A DNA stretch of 64,000 bases from Megaustenia siamemsis. Taxonomy: Eukaryota > Mollusca > Gastropoda > Stylommatophora > Ariophantidae. This document shows, piece after piece, positions 38,301-47,260 of this stretch. Position 1 is the first letter of the stretch. Every line of letters starts with the position of its first letter. Location of the stretch: NCBI GenBank assembly GCA_032433765.1, contig JAVIAB010000092.1:69120995-69184994 (forward strand), read 5' to 3'. The position numbers and the translations under genes are program-made. The notes beneath the pieces were generated by a model. It did no database searches. It saw nothing but the letters and a program-made list of their open reading frames with translations, and was not told the DNA's origin.

Positions 38301-41300
38301 CCCCAGAAAGAAATACTGAATATAACAACATCATATGCCGTCTGTGATATTAATGACCACAAACCAGGAGCCTCCTGTATGATTGATACAACTGTTGCAC
38401 CAAGCACTTCATCAGCAGAGCCAGATCTATGGAATGTTAATCTGACATTGTTCTTGAATGATGTCCAAGTTAATGAGACATCAGAATCGTGTGGCAGCAG
38501 CTACAAGAAGGGAGCAGAGAACATCAAGTTCTGCTGCTATAGAGGAGACTTGCTTTGCTATCACAGAATTGCCTTAAATGGGATCACTGTAGTTGAAAAC
38601 TTCTCCTCTTGTGTAAACTACACATTCACATCCAAGAGTGAATCAGTGAATGTCACAAAATCATATTCTCTCTGTGGTTTTACTAACTACAGGTCAGGTG
38701 GCTTCAGATGGATTGGAAATGATAACTTACCACCAGTGTGTGTCTATGTGTTTGGAATTGGAGTCATCAGCAATGGCCTAACATCATCGAGTGCTACGAC
38801 GATCATCGTTTTCGGGAGGACGTGAACTTCCATGGTATACGGTGGATAGGCGGCAGGAACCATTGAAGGCTATATCTGAAAAGTGTTCCTTCTTGCAGTT
38901 TCCTCATATTCCAAGTCCAGCTTGTTGCAGGAGCTACTGAGTTAAGTGCTCTGTGCACACCGTGAGCTGTGTGTCTCATCCGTTTTGATCCTGTTTCGAT
39001 ATCCCGCTTGTTTACGATGAATGATGATATCGTATGACAGGGAACAGTTGGCTGTGTTCACTTTCTGCGCGGTTTCACCTTATGTCTTTTGGCGTGTGCT
39101 GAGACTGCTACGATGGGGACTACAGTTACCTTTCTTTGTTTGGGAGATGTGTTAGTAATTCGGATGATTCCACTGGCACGGGCAGTTGAGCAATTATGGA
39201 TTTTAATTCGTTTGCAGTGATGCCGAGGCCTACCATAACCAATAATAATAATAATTTTTTTTTTTACCTTATTCTCTTCATAAATTCTGCAAACAAATGT
39301 TGTCACTTTTTTAAATTAACTTACCAATTTTATAAGGCATGTATTTTCTCTCAAAGCACCAAGGCAACCACAAAATCCAAGTAAAAAGATAAGGCAACCA
39401 ATGGTGATACAGAGAATGGAGATGTCTGTGATGAAGTCAAAGACTGATCGCACGTCATCAAAGGAAAATCTTTCTTTCTCAAGATGTGCCCAAACACCAA
39501 TGGCTAGCAATGAAAAGCCTGCCAACTGAAATAAATTTAAAATATATAAATTACTTAGTAAAATGTATAACAAAATGTGCAAATATTTTTTACACTTACT
39601 TTCACCTTTCCTACTAACTCTTTTTGTATTTGTTAACTAATGAAAAATAATAATTGAGATGATAATTTTAGCTATTACACTACATCAATGGGTCTACATC
39701 AATGACCTAGTTACTGAACTACCACATGGCATCAAAGTGGCAATGTATGCAGATGACTTGGTAATGTGGTGCACAGAGGAGTATGCAATAGTGGCCTCCA
39801 AATTGCTACAAAGAGCTATGAATGCACTGAATTCATGGACAATTAGATGGTGTATCAGCATCAATACAGACAAATGCAGTACTACACTTTTCACACTCTT
39901 CCCAAAACAAAAAGCAGGAGCCATCTACATAAACAATGAGCCTGTGAAAGAAGACATACAAGCTACATATCTAGGAGTTACATTTGATAACAAACTATCT
40001 TGGAAACAGCAGATAAATAAGGCAACCCAAAAAGCAAGGAGGAAATTGGCTATTCTAAGAAAGTTGTGTGGAACCACATGGGGTGCGAGTGGGAAAATAC
40101 TCAGTAAAGTTTACCCACAGAGTATACGCCCACATTTAGAATATGGATCACCCGCATGGTGCTCAGCATCAAACACCACATTGCAAGAACTGGATAAAGT
40201 ACAAAACCAGGCACTTAGGGTCATCACAGGAGCAATGAAATCAACACCAATATTGGAGATGGAGAAATTGTGAAGGATACCAGCACTGAGAGAACGGAGA
40301 GACACAAAGGTGCTGATACAGGCAGAAAAATTTGTATGCATGCCGAGACATCCAATGAAGGACAGATTCCAAAATCTTGCATTGGGACGACTTAAGAGAA
40401 GCAGCTTTATCCACCAAGCCAAGCGTATTAGTAGACAAACACCAGACATGCCAAGAGTTGTTAACCCCCTACTGCCCATACCAGAACAGACTCCCTGGAC
40501 AGATGAATCAGGATTATCAGTTCAAATACGGACAGAAGTGAAAGGAATAGTTGACAATGAGGAACAAAATAGTCTACAGCGAAAAACAATAACTCTCAGT
40601 TTCCTGGATGAAGAATACCCACAAGACCTATGGATCCGTGTGTACACAGATGGATCAGCACAGAATGCAGTAAAGAATGGGGGAGCAGGTGCATATATAG
40701 AGTACCCAAATAACACTAGGGATATGAATAAAATAGCAACAGGGAAATATTGTCACAATTATGATGCAGAAATACAAGCAATAAAGTTGGCAATAGAAAA
40801 ACTGCTGAACAGTAATCTTAGCCCACAGCCTGTAGTGTTTTTGACAGATGCAAGATCAGTACTCCAGGCACTACAATCCAAAAAATTACATCTGCAGACC
40901 TTATTGACTGAACTCTGCAAGCACCACAGGGTTGCCCTGCAGTGGATCCCGTCTCACTGTGGAATACCAGGAAATGAGAAAGCAGATCAGTTGGCAAAGG
41001 AAGGTTCAACAGGCACACAACTAGATACACCAGTTACATACCATCATAAGAAACAGATAATCAAATCAATCAGAGGACCACAAGCCCCAAATCAGGATGC
41101 CTTTCATAATATGAATAGATATGAACAAGTTATCATTATACGCCTAAGAACAGGACACAATCGACTCCATAGTCACATGTATACAAAATTCAAGATCGGT
41201 ACATCAACTACTTGTACATGTGGACAGGCAACCCAGACTGCTGAACACATACTTCAAGACTGCACTGAATATAGTAAACTGAGGAAAATCCATTGGCCCA

Positions 41301-44300
41301 TAGATACAACACTACAGACAAAACTATATGGGCCACTGCAAGAATTACAAAAGACAGTAAAATTCATACAGGAAACGACATTGCTGATATAGACAATACT
41401 TCGAGCGAACGAAAGATAGATAGATAGATAGCTATTACACTCAATAGTCACTCACCTATTCTCAGAGTTTACAAATATTCACTTCTTATATTATGTATTA
41501 TCCACCACCACCCAATCCATTTTGTCAACAATTAAGACAAAAATGTAAGAAAATATTGTCTCCTTTATTTGTGACTATCTTTAAAAGAATAAAAACAATT
41601 AATGGGTGATTCTTGTGTGTGTGGTGTGACAAAATAATTCTACATAAAATAAATTTCAAGGAACCATGCAAAGCTGAAAACATCAATACTCAGGTCTGAG
41701 AAGTGGTTTAATGAAACTTTAAAGTAAAGAAAGTTTATTTAATTACTAATCTGTCTTTGGGGGTGAAAAGAGAAGACCAACAAAGCATTAAAGTAAACTC
41801 AATGTTAATATAGAAAAAAAAATAGATCTCATAGAAAATTAATTCATCATCAGACCCAAAACCAAAAGTTTGGGTACTACTCCTGACAGTTTTACAATTA
41901 AAGCTTGTCTTCTAAAATATATCAATGATTAATCCCAACCATCTCCTTATGTTGTCCTGCAGTTTTTATATGGCACTTTTAGCCTAGTACTCTGTCCAGC
42001 AAAATGGTCTTGGTATTAATTAGTATTAATTTTAATTCTTTTAACACCTTTCGGTCTTTCTCTGGTCCTGTAGATAGCTGGATTCTGTTGAGCATCTCCT
42101 CATTACTGATTTAACATTTATAAGATACAAGTAAAATCTTCCAATACCATGTTTGTTTGTGTTTATCAGCATTATATCTGTAGCAAAGTCCAGAGGGACA
42201 CAATTTTGCATGAATATCACTTTTTCCTATTTTTCACACTGGCAGCCCTGTGCACAGGTGTCCCCTGCCATACAGGCAGATATTCTCAGACTTCAGAGAC
42301 ACTCTCATATTTTTGTTGTCTAGAGTTTTAATGTTTTTGGGTAGATTTTTCCTACTAATTTTGCCCAGGCATCTGCAATTTTTGTGTTTACTCTTTTCAA
42401 TTTCCAACTGCCAATGGTTCTTTAATTTGCACAGAAATCACACGGGACCTCCTATTTTTCGCCATTTTCTGAAAGGGTTAGACATCAGATCTGATTATCC
42501 AGAGATCAGGAGAGGGTAAAGCCATGGATTCAATTTTATTATTTTTTTTTATTTCCAACTGCCTGTAGTAAGAATTGAACCCAGGACCTTCTTGGCTAGA
42601 GGCAGATGTCTTACCTCTAGACCATCCAGGCACCCCCACCCTCATTTTAATTTCCAAAGCCTATATTCTTTTTTTTTTTTGAAGACTAAACAGTGAGTCT
42701 CCATGTTTTGCAAGTGTATCATATGCAGCTTTATTTCATAATAATCTGACCTTTGTTCTTAGGGAGATGTTTTTAAATTTTATCTATCTATTGACCTTTC
42801 GAGCCGTAACCGGCCCATAGGGCGTAGACCAAGATACACCTTCTCCTATATGAATTTTTGTTCTAGCAGTTTTCTTTTAAAGATATTTTATTAAATCTCG
42901 CCATCTGTCTCTGTTCTGTGCAAGCAGTTCTATCTCATTGAGGGAGCCGATTCCTGCTGCTCTTGCCTCTCTCATCAATGTTCTTCTCAGTGTCTCCCTG
43001 GGTCTTCCTCTTTTTCTTTTACCTGTTGTTTCCCATATGAGGGCTTGCTTTGCTATTCGATTATTATCTCTTCTCATCACATGTCCAACGTATGACCATC
43101 GTCTTTTCTTTATTACTGAAGATATTAGTGGTTGATTGGCGATTTCTCTAATTTCCTCGTTTGTTTTGAATTCGTTCCATTCTATACCAAGTATTTTCCT
43201 TAGACATTTATTTTCGAATGCGTTCAACTTTGTTTCTATATCTCTTGTTGTTTTCCAGCTTTCACACGCATACGTAAGGGTTGATAGTACATTTGATTTG
43301 AATAGCCTAAGTTTTGTGTTTGTGCTAATGAGTTTTGATTTCCACAACTTTTCAAGGCTTCTGAAAGTTTATAGTTATAGTTAAATCTTGTTAGAGCTGC
43401 CATTGCCTGTTGCAATTCTAGTTAATACTTCTGGGTTTTTTTTTTTTTACACAACATAGGTACCCAATGTAACAAGAACACTAATACAACAAAGCAGATG
43501 AAATGAACACTGCAAAAGAAAAAAAAATAACATAATGACACATGATAGACAATTAAAGTGAGTATTTCAAGTACTGTGCAGTCACCGGGGCCCCCATAGT
43601 GAGGGGAGAATATAAAGCCACTGTTATCTGTCATGCAAGCCGTAAGAGAAACTTCAGGAAGTTTGGAGTCATCACCTATGCAGTCAATTAGGATGTGCAT
43701 GGAGCAACCTTGTCAACAGAATTTACCTAAGTATTTTGGGGGAACTGTGACAATTGGTGGAGCAGAGATGATGAATTTTCTACTACAATGAAACTAGTTC
43801 CATGGATTAAATAGATTAATTCAAATACCTAGAAAAATTTAGTGACACACAAGACAACAACAGCAGAAATTTATTCAAGATGCAACAATGTTAGCCAAAT
43901 CATCTGACAGAGTTAACACTTTTGTCCAACAAAGAAATAACCCCAGAGGCAAAATGAGCACTCTAAAACACACTCTTGATTCCATTGTTGTGCTACCAAT
44001 ACAGACCTGGACACTAGAGCCACAACAAATAGAAAGGAAAAAAAAACCATTTAAATTAAATTTGGTAGATGCATGACAGGAAGCAGCTTGAGAGATAGAT
44101 CAAAAGTGAAAAATAAAAAAAAAAAAAAGCTAGGAATACTGTCAGCTATTGAATACATAAAGTATTAAGAAACAACTGACACAATAATTTTGCCACATGA
44201 TGCAATAGAAAGAACAAAATATAACACAAGTCACAAATGGTGTGAGAAAACCACATTCAAATTAAGGATTGACTATGAGAAAAGATGGACTGATGAAATA

Positions 44301-45687
44301 TTTAAAATATGACAGCAGGAGAAGCCAGAACTGAGAATAGGCATAGGGCCATGGACCACAAGGATTGTCACATAATTGTGTCCATGATGTGCCTAGTTTA
44401 CTTGCTACTAAATTTTACTGCAAATCTAAAATCTTGATTATGCATTGATCATGCATGTAGTCTGTAGTACTTTGCCTTCAAATCTGGTGTTTTCTTTTTT
44501 CATTAGAAGATTATAGATTAGGATAATTTAATTATTAGAAGATAAATGATGATACCATTACTATTACTTTCTCTTTCAAGATATTTTATAGCTATTAGTA
44601 GCCAGAATTTAGGACCAATAGTATAGTCATTAGTAGGTGTCCATTTGGCTGAAGACTTGTGCTAGCAGACTTCAGAGCAGTACTGAGTACAATAACAATC
44701 CACCATCCAGTGTCTTCATTCTCTGTTCAGTTTCGCATCCGCATCATGATCTTTCATAGTAATAATGGTATATCAATGATTCCTTGTCACTAGTATTAGT
44801 AAAAATTAAAATTGGCTCATTTAAAATTAGAAAAAAATTGATCATCAATTGTGAATTGATTTGTTATGTTTTCTAAGTCACACTAACTAAGTCTAAGTAA
44901 GTTAGTAAGAAGTGTGATTTAGACTTAGAGTATTATTAGAGCTAGTTCTCCACACCCAGGCACTGCTCTAGTTTCTGTTACCCACTATCCAGTCTTTTGG
45001 CTTTCAATCGCTAGCTTTTTAATATATATTTTTTATGTTGGATATAGATAATATATAACAAAAATTCTTAAAAAAATAAATAATAATAAAATAAAATCCT
45101 TCAGCCTTCAACTTCAACAATCACCACGGTCATCACCGTCACGGTTCACCAATCCCCTGGTAAACCTGGCTGGTACTAAGAAAATAATTATTAGACCTGT
45201 CCTCGTAAATAGTTAAACTCATAGTACTAGTAATTAATTATAAGTGACGAAAATGATCAGTTGACAAAATTGAAAATAAAGTAAAAAAAAAAAAAAAATG
45301 TAACGGAGTAACGGTACTAGTAAGTAATCAGTTGAGTCTGTTAAGAGTAACTGACTCAATCGTGTAATCTGACGTCACTCACAAAAGACTAAATTTTTAT
45401 GAGACTAGACTGGCTTTTCTCCTTGAATATAAGAGCACAACACTGACGAGGATAAACCTCGAAAGATTTAATTACAAACAACTATACAAATTAATACGAT
45501 ACTGTAATCTACAATCAGATTAAAAAAAAAAACTAAACTAAGTGAATTTATTTTTCAGGCTGTTCCGGTAGTGGCGGTCGGTGTTCTAGGCGGTCGTACT
45601 TACCCAAAATATAAAGTTGAAAAAGAATAATATATATTTTAGCACTGGATTAACAAATGTATCACGGCTTGTGCAGCATGCCATCAT
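26310..45687 (-). CDS. Tetraspanin, TspanC8 group (Tspan33-like), complete spliced gene, 281 aa
   Basis: Join, minus strand: 45604-45687, 39325-39525, 35348-35521, 34306-34443, 30512-30559, 26738-26854, 26310-26393. All six introns are GT/AG and phase 0, and the exons total 281 codons plus TGA. Predicted spans are TM1 about residues 16-40, TM2 64-84, TM3 96-116 and TM4 239-264, with a large extracellular loop between TM3 and TM4. The loop has the CCG motif at 156-158 and eight cysteines (156, 157, 175, 185, 191, 192, 207, 228), which defines the TspanC8 group. The short TM2-TM3 loop has the RENT sequence of that group, and AIPQ in TM4 recalls vertebrate Tspan33 (about 283 aa). An NCS glycosylation sequon lies at 174. 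TspanC8 proteins are known to escort and regulate the membrane protease ADAM10; the same role here is inferred from family. The start is ATG at 45687 (a second ATG follows at 45684), with an in-frame TAA two codons upstream. Confidence 0.93.
26738..26854 (-). CDS. Tetraspanin coding exon 6 (residues 216-254)
   Basis: The acceptor is TTTTTCAG and the donor GTCTGC, the weakest donor of the gene. Encodes the eighth cysteine (IGC, residue 228), the end of the large loop and most of TM4 ([13 protein letters not shown]). Exactly 39 codons. Confidence 0.92.
27640..28135 (-). mobile_element. Long tRNA-SINE, copy 1 (intron 6-side of exon 5, intron 5)
   Basis: Minus-strand head has an A-box-like GGGTGGTCTAGGGGTAGG (near 28110-28128) and a B-box GGGTTCAGTTCCCA (28069-28082). 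A body of about 400 bp is shared with 42115-42645 (ATATCTGTAACGAAGTCCAG, ATTTTTCACACAGGCAGCC). It lies between tetraspanin exons 5 and 6. Confidence 0.7.
28375..28590 (-). repeat. Dispersed repeat family R, copy 2
   Basis: Its reverse complement reads ACCAGGTTGTCTTCCCTCTT and a CCCTTAAAGGGACATTAAGT block, matching 63640-63790 and parts of 7100-7140. Confidence 0.6.
29335..30300. repeat. Tandem array, 23-bp unit x about 42, in tetraspanin intron 5
   Basis: Unit AACATGATAAGAAGAGATAA plus AAT or AAC. Variants lack AAG, or have AAAAGAG for AGAAGAG. Lengths of 18-23 bp occur. The minus strand contains no stop in the unit, so all three minus frames stay open across the array. This is a composition effect, not coding. 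Confidence 0.95.
30512..30559 (-). CDS. Tetraspanin coding exon 5 (residues 200-215), micro-exon-like
   Basis: Only 48 bp (16 codons), between acceptor TTTACAG and donor GTATGT. Encodes [16 protein letters not shown] and supplies the seventh loop cysteine (207). Skipping it would keep the frame but leave an odd number of loop cysteines. Confidence 0.88.
30775..31722 (-). mobile_element. LINE family D fragment in tetraspanin intron 4
   Basis: Minus strand aligns with 24480-25230: the [13 protein letters not shown] segment near 30970, GxxINNLRYA near 31510-31560 and IFKNMKE near 31570. Both the tail and the 5' part are missing, so there is no readable target-site duplication. Confidence 0.7.
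31780..32800 (-). mobile_element. Decayed LINE family G (reverse transcriptase)
   Basis: Minus strand reads [20 protein letters not shown] (32505-32570, RT motif C as FADD), then [10 protein letters not shown]. Further down come [10 protein letters not shown] (about 32010) and [13 protein letters not shown] (about 31960). Upstream, [13 protein letters not shown] is the conserved post-motif B region. Intron 4 of the tetraspanin. Confidence 0.65.
32846..33015 (-). mobile_element. tRNA-derived SINE
   Basis: Minus-strand A-box-like TGATTGGTCTCGATGCAAG (near 32975-32993) and B-box GAGTTCAAATCCCGG (near 32932-32946). Confidence 0.7.
33627..33922 (+). mobile_element. LINE family A, short 3' copy with 9-bp target-site duplication
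   Basis: ATCAATTAG flanks it at 33618-33626 and 33923-33931. Encodes [23 protein letters not shown] and [11 protein letters not shown], then a TGATGATGATGG-type tail. This is the same family as 172-708. It lies antisense in tetraspanin intron 4. Confidence 0.8.
34306..34443 (-). CDS. Tetraspanin coding exon 4 (residues 154-199), CCG core
   Basis: The acceptor is TTTGCAG and the donor GTGAGT. Encodes LGCCGISS, then NCS, LAC and SCC. It holds six of the eight loop cysteines that form the disulfide-stabilised variable region. Exactly 46 codons. Confidence 0.93.
35348..35521 (-). CDS. Tetraspanin coding exon 3 (residues 96-153)
   Basis: The acceptor is TCTGCAG and the donor is CAG|GTAATC. Encodes TM3 and the first, helical part of the large extracellular loop, ending LVDWIQEQ. 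Exactly 58 codons. Reading through the donor would add 18 codons and a stop, so the splice is needed to reach the CCG motif. Confidence 0.92.
35540..37980. other. Intron 2 of the tetraspanin, no gene recognised
   Basis: Mostly unique AT-rich DNA. A 117-codon plus-strand frame at 35809-36162 has no recognisable domain, biased start or splice context, and is not called. Confidence 0.45.
37989..38825 (+). CDS. Unrecognised two-repeat, cysteine-rich, sequon-dense frame (partial), nested antisense in tetraspanin intron 2
   Basis: Open for about 278 codons from just after a TAA at 37986-37988 to TGA at 38823-38825. There is no ATG near the beginning; the first in-frame ATG lies inside the first repeat, so a 5' exon is missing or the frame is a fragment. 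Two modules of about 90 residues align: each has C-x-SS, a CC pair, CYxRIA-x-NGIT, a central cysteine, a run of N-x-T/S sequons, and SYxxC. About nine sequons in all suggest an extracellular glycoprotein. After the second module comes [13 protein letters not shown], which could begin a membrane span or already be intron (CCA|GTGTGTG is a possible donor near 38733). GC is higher than its surroundings. Family unknown; it could be a nested gene exon, a retrocopy or a mobile-element gene. Confidence 0.45.
   Translation, partial: PKTFFLGGLKEDIPDGRINCIISPINDSLPEVYDVNKAVLSLQVNNVHTYNWSGLCSSSSFIANTENIIGLCCSETAMPCYPRIAFNGITMTTNQSPCVCHIFTPQKEILNITTSYAVCDINDHKPGASCMIDTTVAPSTSSAEPDLWNVNLTLFLNDVQVNETSESCGSSYKKGAENIKFCCYRGDLLCYHRIALNGITVVENFSSCVNYTFTSKSESVNVTKSYSLCGFTNYRSGGFRWIGNDNLPPVCVYVFGIGVISNGLTSSSATTIIVFGRT
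38826..39320. other. Intron 2 DNA beside the nested frame, unexplained
   Basis: Relatively GC-rich to about 39235, then a short ATA/AAT-rich run and a T tract. No frame longer than about 80 codons looks coding and no known element was recognised. Its composition matches the nested frame more than the rest of the intron, so both may belong to one inserted segment. Confidence 0.3.
39325..39525 (-). CDS. Tetraspanin coding exon 2 (residues 29-95)
   Basis: The acceptor follows a T-rich tract ending TTTCAG and the donor is GTAAGT. It encodes the rest of TM1 ([12 protein letters not shown]), the small extracellular loop, TM2 (ending [10 protein letters not shown]) and the conserved intracellular [11 protein letters not shown]. 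Exactly 67 codons, phase 0 at both ends. Confidence 0.93.
39682..41392 (+). pseudogene. LINE ORF2 3' part: reverse transcriptase palm/thumb plus RNase H
   Basis: One reading frame, broken once by TGA at 40271-40273 and otherwise open to TAG at 41390-41392. The RT YADD box lies near 39747-39758. The RNase H catalytic set is visible: D in YTDGSA (about 40642), E in YDAEIQAI (about 40762), D in LTDARS (about 40843) and D in [12 protein letters not shown] (about 40980), with PSHCGIPGN before the last. A C-terminal zinc-like CTCG...H...C motif follows at about 41215-41262. The endonuclease and the N-terminal RT fingers are lost. Confidence 0.85.
39682..41428 (+). mobile_element. RNase H-bearing LINE (I-group type), 5'-truncated, with 13-bp target-site duplication
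   Basis: TAGCTATTACACT flanks it at 39669-39681 and 41429-41441, and the element ends in a GATAGATAGATAGATAG tail. It begins within the RT palm ([20 protein letters not shown]) and continues through the thumb to a full RNase H domain. It sits in tetraspanin intron 1 in antisense orientation. The intact duplication and single nonsense codon suggest a fairly young insertion. Confidence 0.85.
41442..42110. other. Intron 1 DNA, no gene seen
   Basis: Unique AT-rich intron sequence between the LINE and a SINE. Confidence 0.5.
42115..42645 (-). mobile_element. Long tRNA-SINE, copy 2 (intron 1)
   Basis: Aligns throughout with 27640-28135. The minus strand has an A-box-like GGATGGTCTAGAGGTAAG (near 42612-42630) and a B-box GGGTTCAATTCTTAC (near 42571-42585). 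Confidence 0.7.
42780..43370 (-). mobile_element. LINE family C, best-preserved copy (intron 1)
   Basis: On the minus strand an open stretch of 156 codons (43347-42877) encodes the RT C-terminal region: [69 protein letters not shown] and [12 protein letters not shown]. It ends at the 3' tail with CGGCTCGAAAGGTCAATAG. The N-terminal RT and endonuclease are absent. Same strand as the host gene. Confidence 0.8.
43570..43810 (+). repeat. Dispersed repeat family Q, copy 2
   Basis: Partner of 21720-21965, about 240 bp with shared CCCCATAGTGAGGGGAGAA and ACTAGTTCCATGGATT ends. Class unknown. Confidence 0.6.
43811..45603. other. Intron 1 DNA next to exon 1, no gene seen
   Basis: AT-rich except for modestly GC-richer stretches near 45120-45180 and 45550-45600, the latter just inside the donor. 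No coding frame or transposon protein was recognised. Confidence 0.45.
45604..45687 (-). CDS. Tetraspanin coding exon 1 (residues 1-28)
   Basis: Encodes the cytosolic N-terminus, with a CC pair at residues 4-5 that could be palmitoylated, and the first half of TM1 ending FFFNFIFW. That ending is the classic tetraspanin TM1 signature. The donor is GTAAGT directly after the TGG codon. No competing first exon was seen closer to exon 2; the intervening 6-kb intron holds a LINE, a SINE and other repeats. Confidence 0.9.
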
Positions 45688-45995
45688 ATTTTAAGTTCTT
45701 GTTCCAGTCATATGAAATGTCAGTTATGTTCCGTATGTAGTGACCGAACAAAGCAGCCAGTTCTGCTGCTGTGCTACAATCTTAAAATGAGATATTTTTT
45801 TTTGTTCCTTTTTTTTAAACACAGTAAGTTATCATGGCTTCTTACAGATTCAAACTTCCGTTTTCGTAGAATTAACATTTCGCAAAATTTAATTTGTATT
45901 TGTAACACAAGGGAAAACAAGCTGTCAATATCTTGGAGATATTATGAAACGGTAAAGGCATCAAGATGCGTAGAGATGCGAAGCTGACCTCTTTT
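45688..45995 (-). promoter_or_regulatory. 5'UTR and probable promoter side of the tetraspanin gene
   Basis: DNA directly upstream of the start codon. The in-frame stop two codons before the ATG fits a 5' leader. No TATA box at a convincing distance and no CpG cluster were seen. The true transcription start may lie further up or in a separate noncoding exon. Confidence 0.3.
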
Positions 45996-46175
45996 TTTTA
46001 TTTTCCTCTCTTGAGTGTCTAGCATATTATCGCCATGTAGTTAGATTTGTTAATATACCCTTTTATATATATATTGTGTGTTTATTGTTCGTCCAGCTGA
46101 AGGCCTCTTGGCCGAAATGTTGACTTTTCTTTCGTCCATTTCCACGTAAACCATACCACTTTTTTCCTCTTATTT
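45995..46175 (+). repeat. Dispersed repeat family P with a GGCC hairpin, copy 1
   Basis: Shares TCTTGAG-GTCTAGCATATTA, TGCCATGTA-TTA and CAGCTGAAGGCC with 53088-53262. CTGAAGGCCTCTTGGCCGAAA (46096 on) can fold as a four-pair GGCC stem with a UCUU loop between CUGA- and GAAA-like boxes. This recalls, imperfectly, the hammerhead-like ends of Penelope-like elements. Confidence 0.45.
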
Positions 46176-46334
46176 TAGTATTGCAGATAATATGAAACTC
46201 TTTTAATATAGCTTGCAACATGAGGAAGTATGATCCGACTTCCCCTCCATTTTAGTGGACAGTATATTCAGTTAGTCAAGACGCTTCGCGAGCTTTCAGG
46301 TTCACAATACAGCCAGGAGGGCGATGCAAGGGAG

Positions 46335-46530
46335 CCTTCACTCAGGCGGTACAGCCCCCTCCTCTATGATAATAAGATTCAATGAGATTGTCTCCGACTG
46401 CAAAGTTCTGTAGACGTTTTCTATCACCTTGAGAATATTGAGTTATTTGCGGGTCATCATCATTGCACTCCGAACATATCCATAGATGCTCAGGTCCCCT
46501 CCTTAACAAGTCCCACAGTGTCTAGCGACT
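46335..46530 (-). pseudogene. Unidentified broken coding segment
   Basis: The minus strand reads about 60 codons from TLWDLLRRGPEHLWICSEC through DNLIESYYHRGGGCTA to TGA at 46358-46360, with an in-frame TAG just upstream. Composition is clearly more coding-like and GC-richer than its surroundings. Likely a remnant of a mobile-element protein, but the family is not recognised. Confidence 0.3.
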
Positions 46531-47260
46531 GACGACTCCAGTTCTGTGTTGGTTGATAAGCCTTATACGCACACTAAGTTTCTCGTTTCTGGCTGTATGT
46601 GCGTGTTAGAGTTAATATACAGCATTCTTAGAAATTCATATCGCTTTCAGCAGATAATAAAGTATGTGCTTTTCGAATCTTTCAGATGCTTACTGATTGT
46701 GCAAATACGTAATTCGCACTTACAGGTTACCGTTTCCTATGTTCCACGTTAAATTAAAAGTTGCCACGGTCTCGCTTCATCCTCATTGATAGCAGTATTG
46801 ATTTCCAACATACAAACACTGAACCATGACCTATTTATATGAATTTATGATGAAGGTCGTAGCTGAATGCCTTCAAGTTGTCTCATCTGTACATTCTTTT
46901 ATCATCTCAACCATATCTGCACATGATCAAGCCTATCAGTCACCAAGGACGCATTTTAAACCTAGACAAACGTATCGATACACTGAATCTATACAAGTAT
47001 TTTGAGCTTTGGAGTTTATATTTATGTCATCCACTTATATGAACATCGAATGTGTACCTTTTGATGGTGATTTTTTTCCCTATTTTGGCCCTATTTATTT
47101 CTCTTTAATTTACCTGTCTCTCTCTCATTCTAGATGTAGTAATTTACTTATTTTCGTTGTTCGTTTGTGTTGTTCTCGTTTTCTGAGGAAGATCGCGTGT
47201 ATGCCGAAACGTCGGTATTTTGTTTTATCCCTTGACACTGACTGAGAATCCGTCACGATA
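46531..47260. other. Upstream flank, includes a hammerhead-like box near 47180
   Basis: At 47180-47222 the plus strand has CTGAGGA followed by GCCGAAACGTCGGTA after a 15-nt spacer. This wording is common at the ends of Penelope-like elements. No protein of such an element was readable upstream. Confidence 0.3.

Noticed and set aside
47180..47222. Functional hammerhead ribozyme
   Set aside because: The spacer between the two boxes does not form a convincing stem II by eye; kept only as a motif to test.
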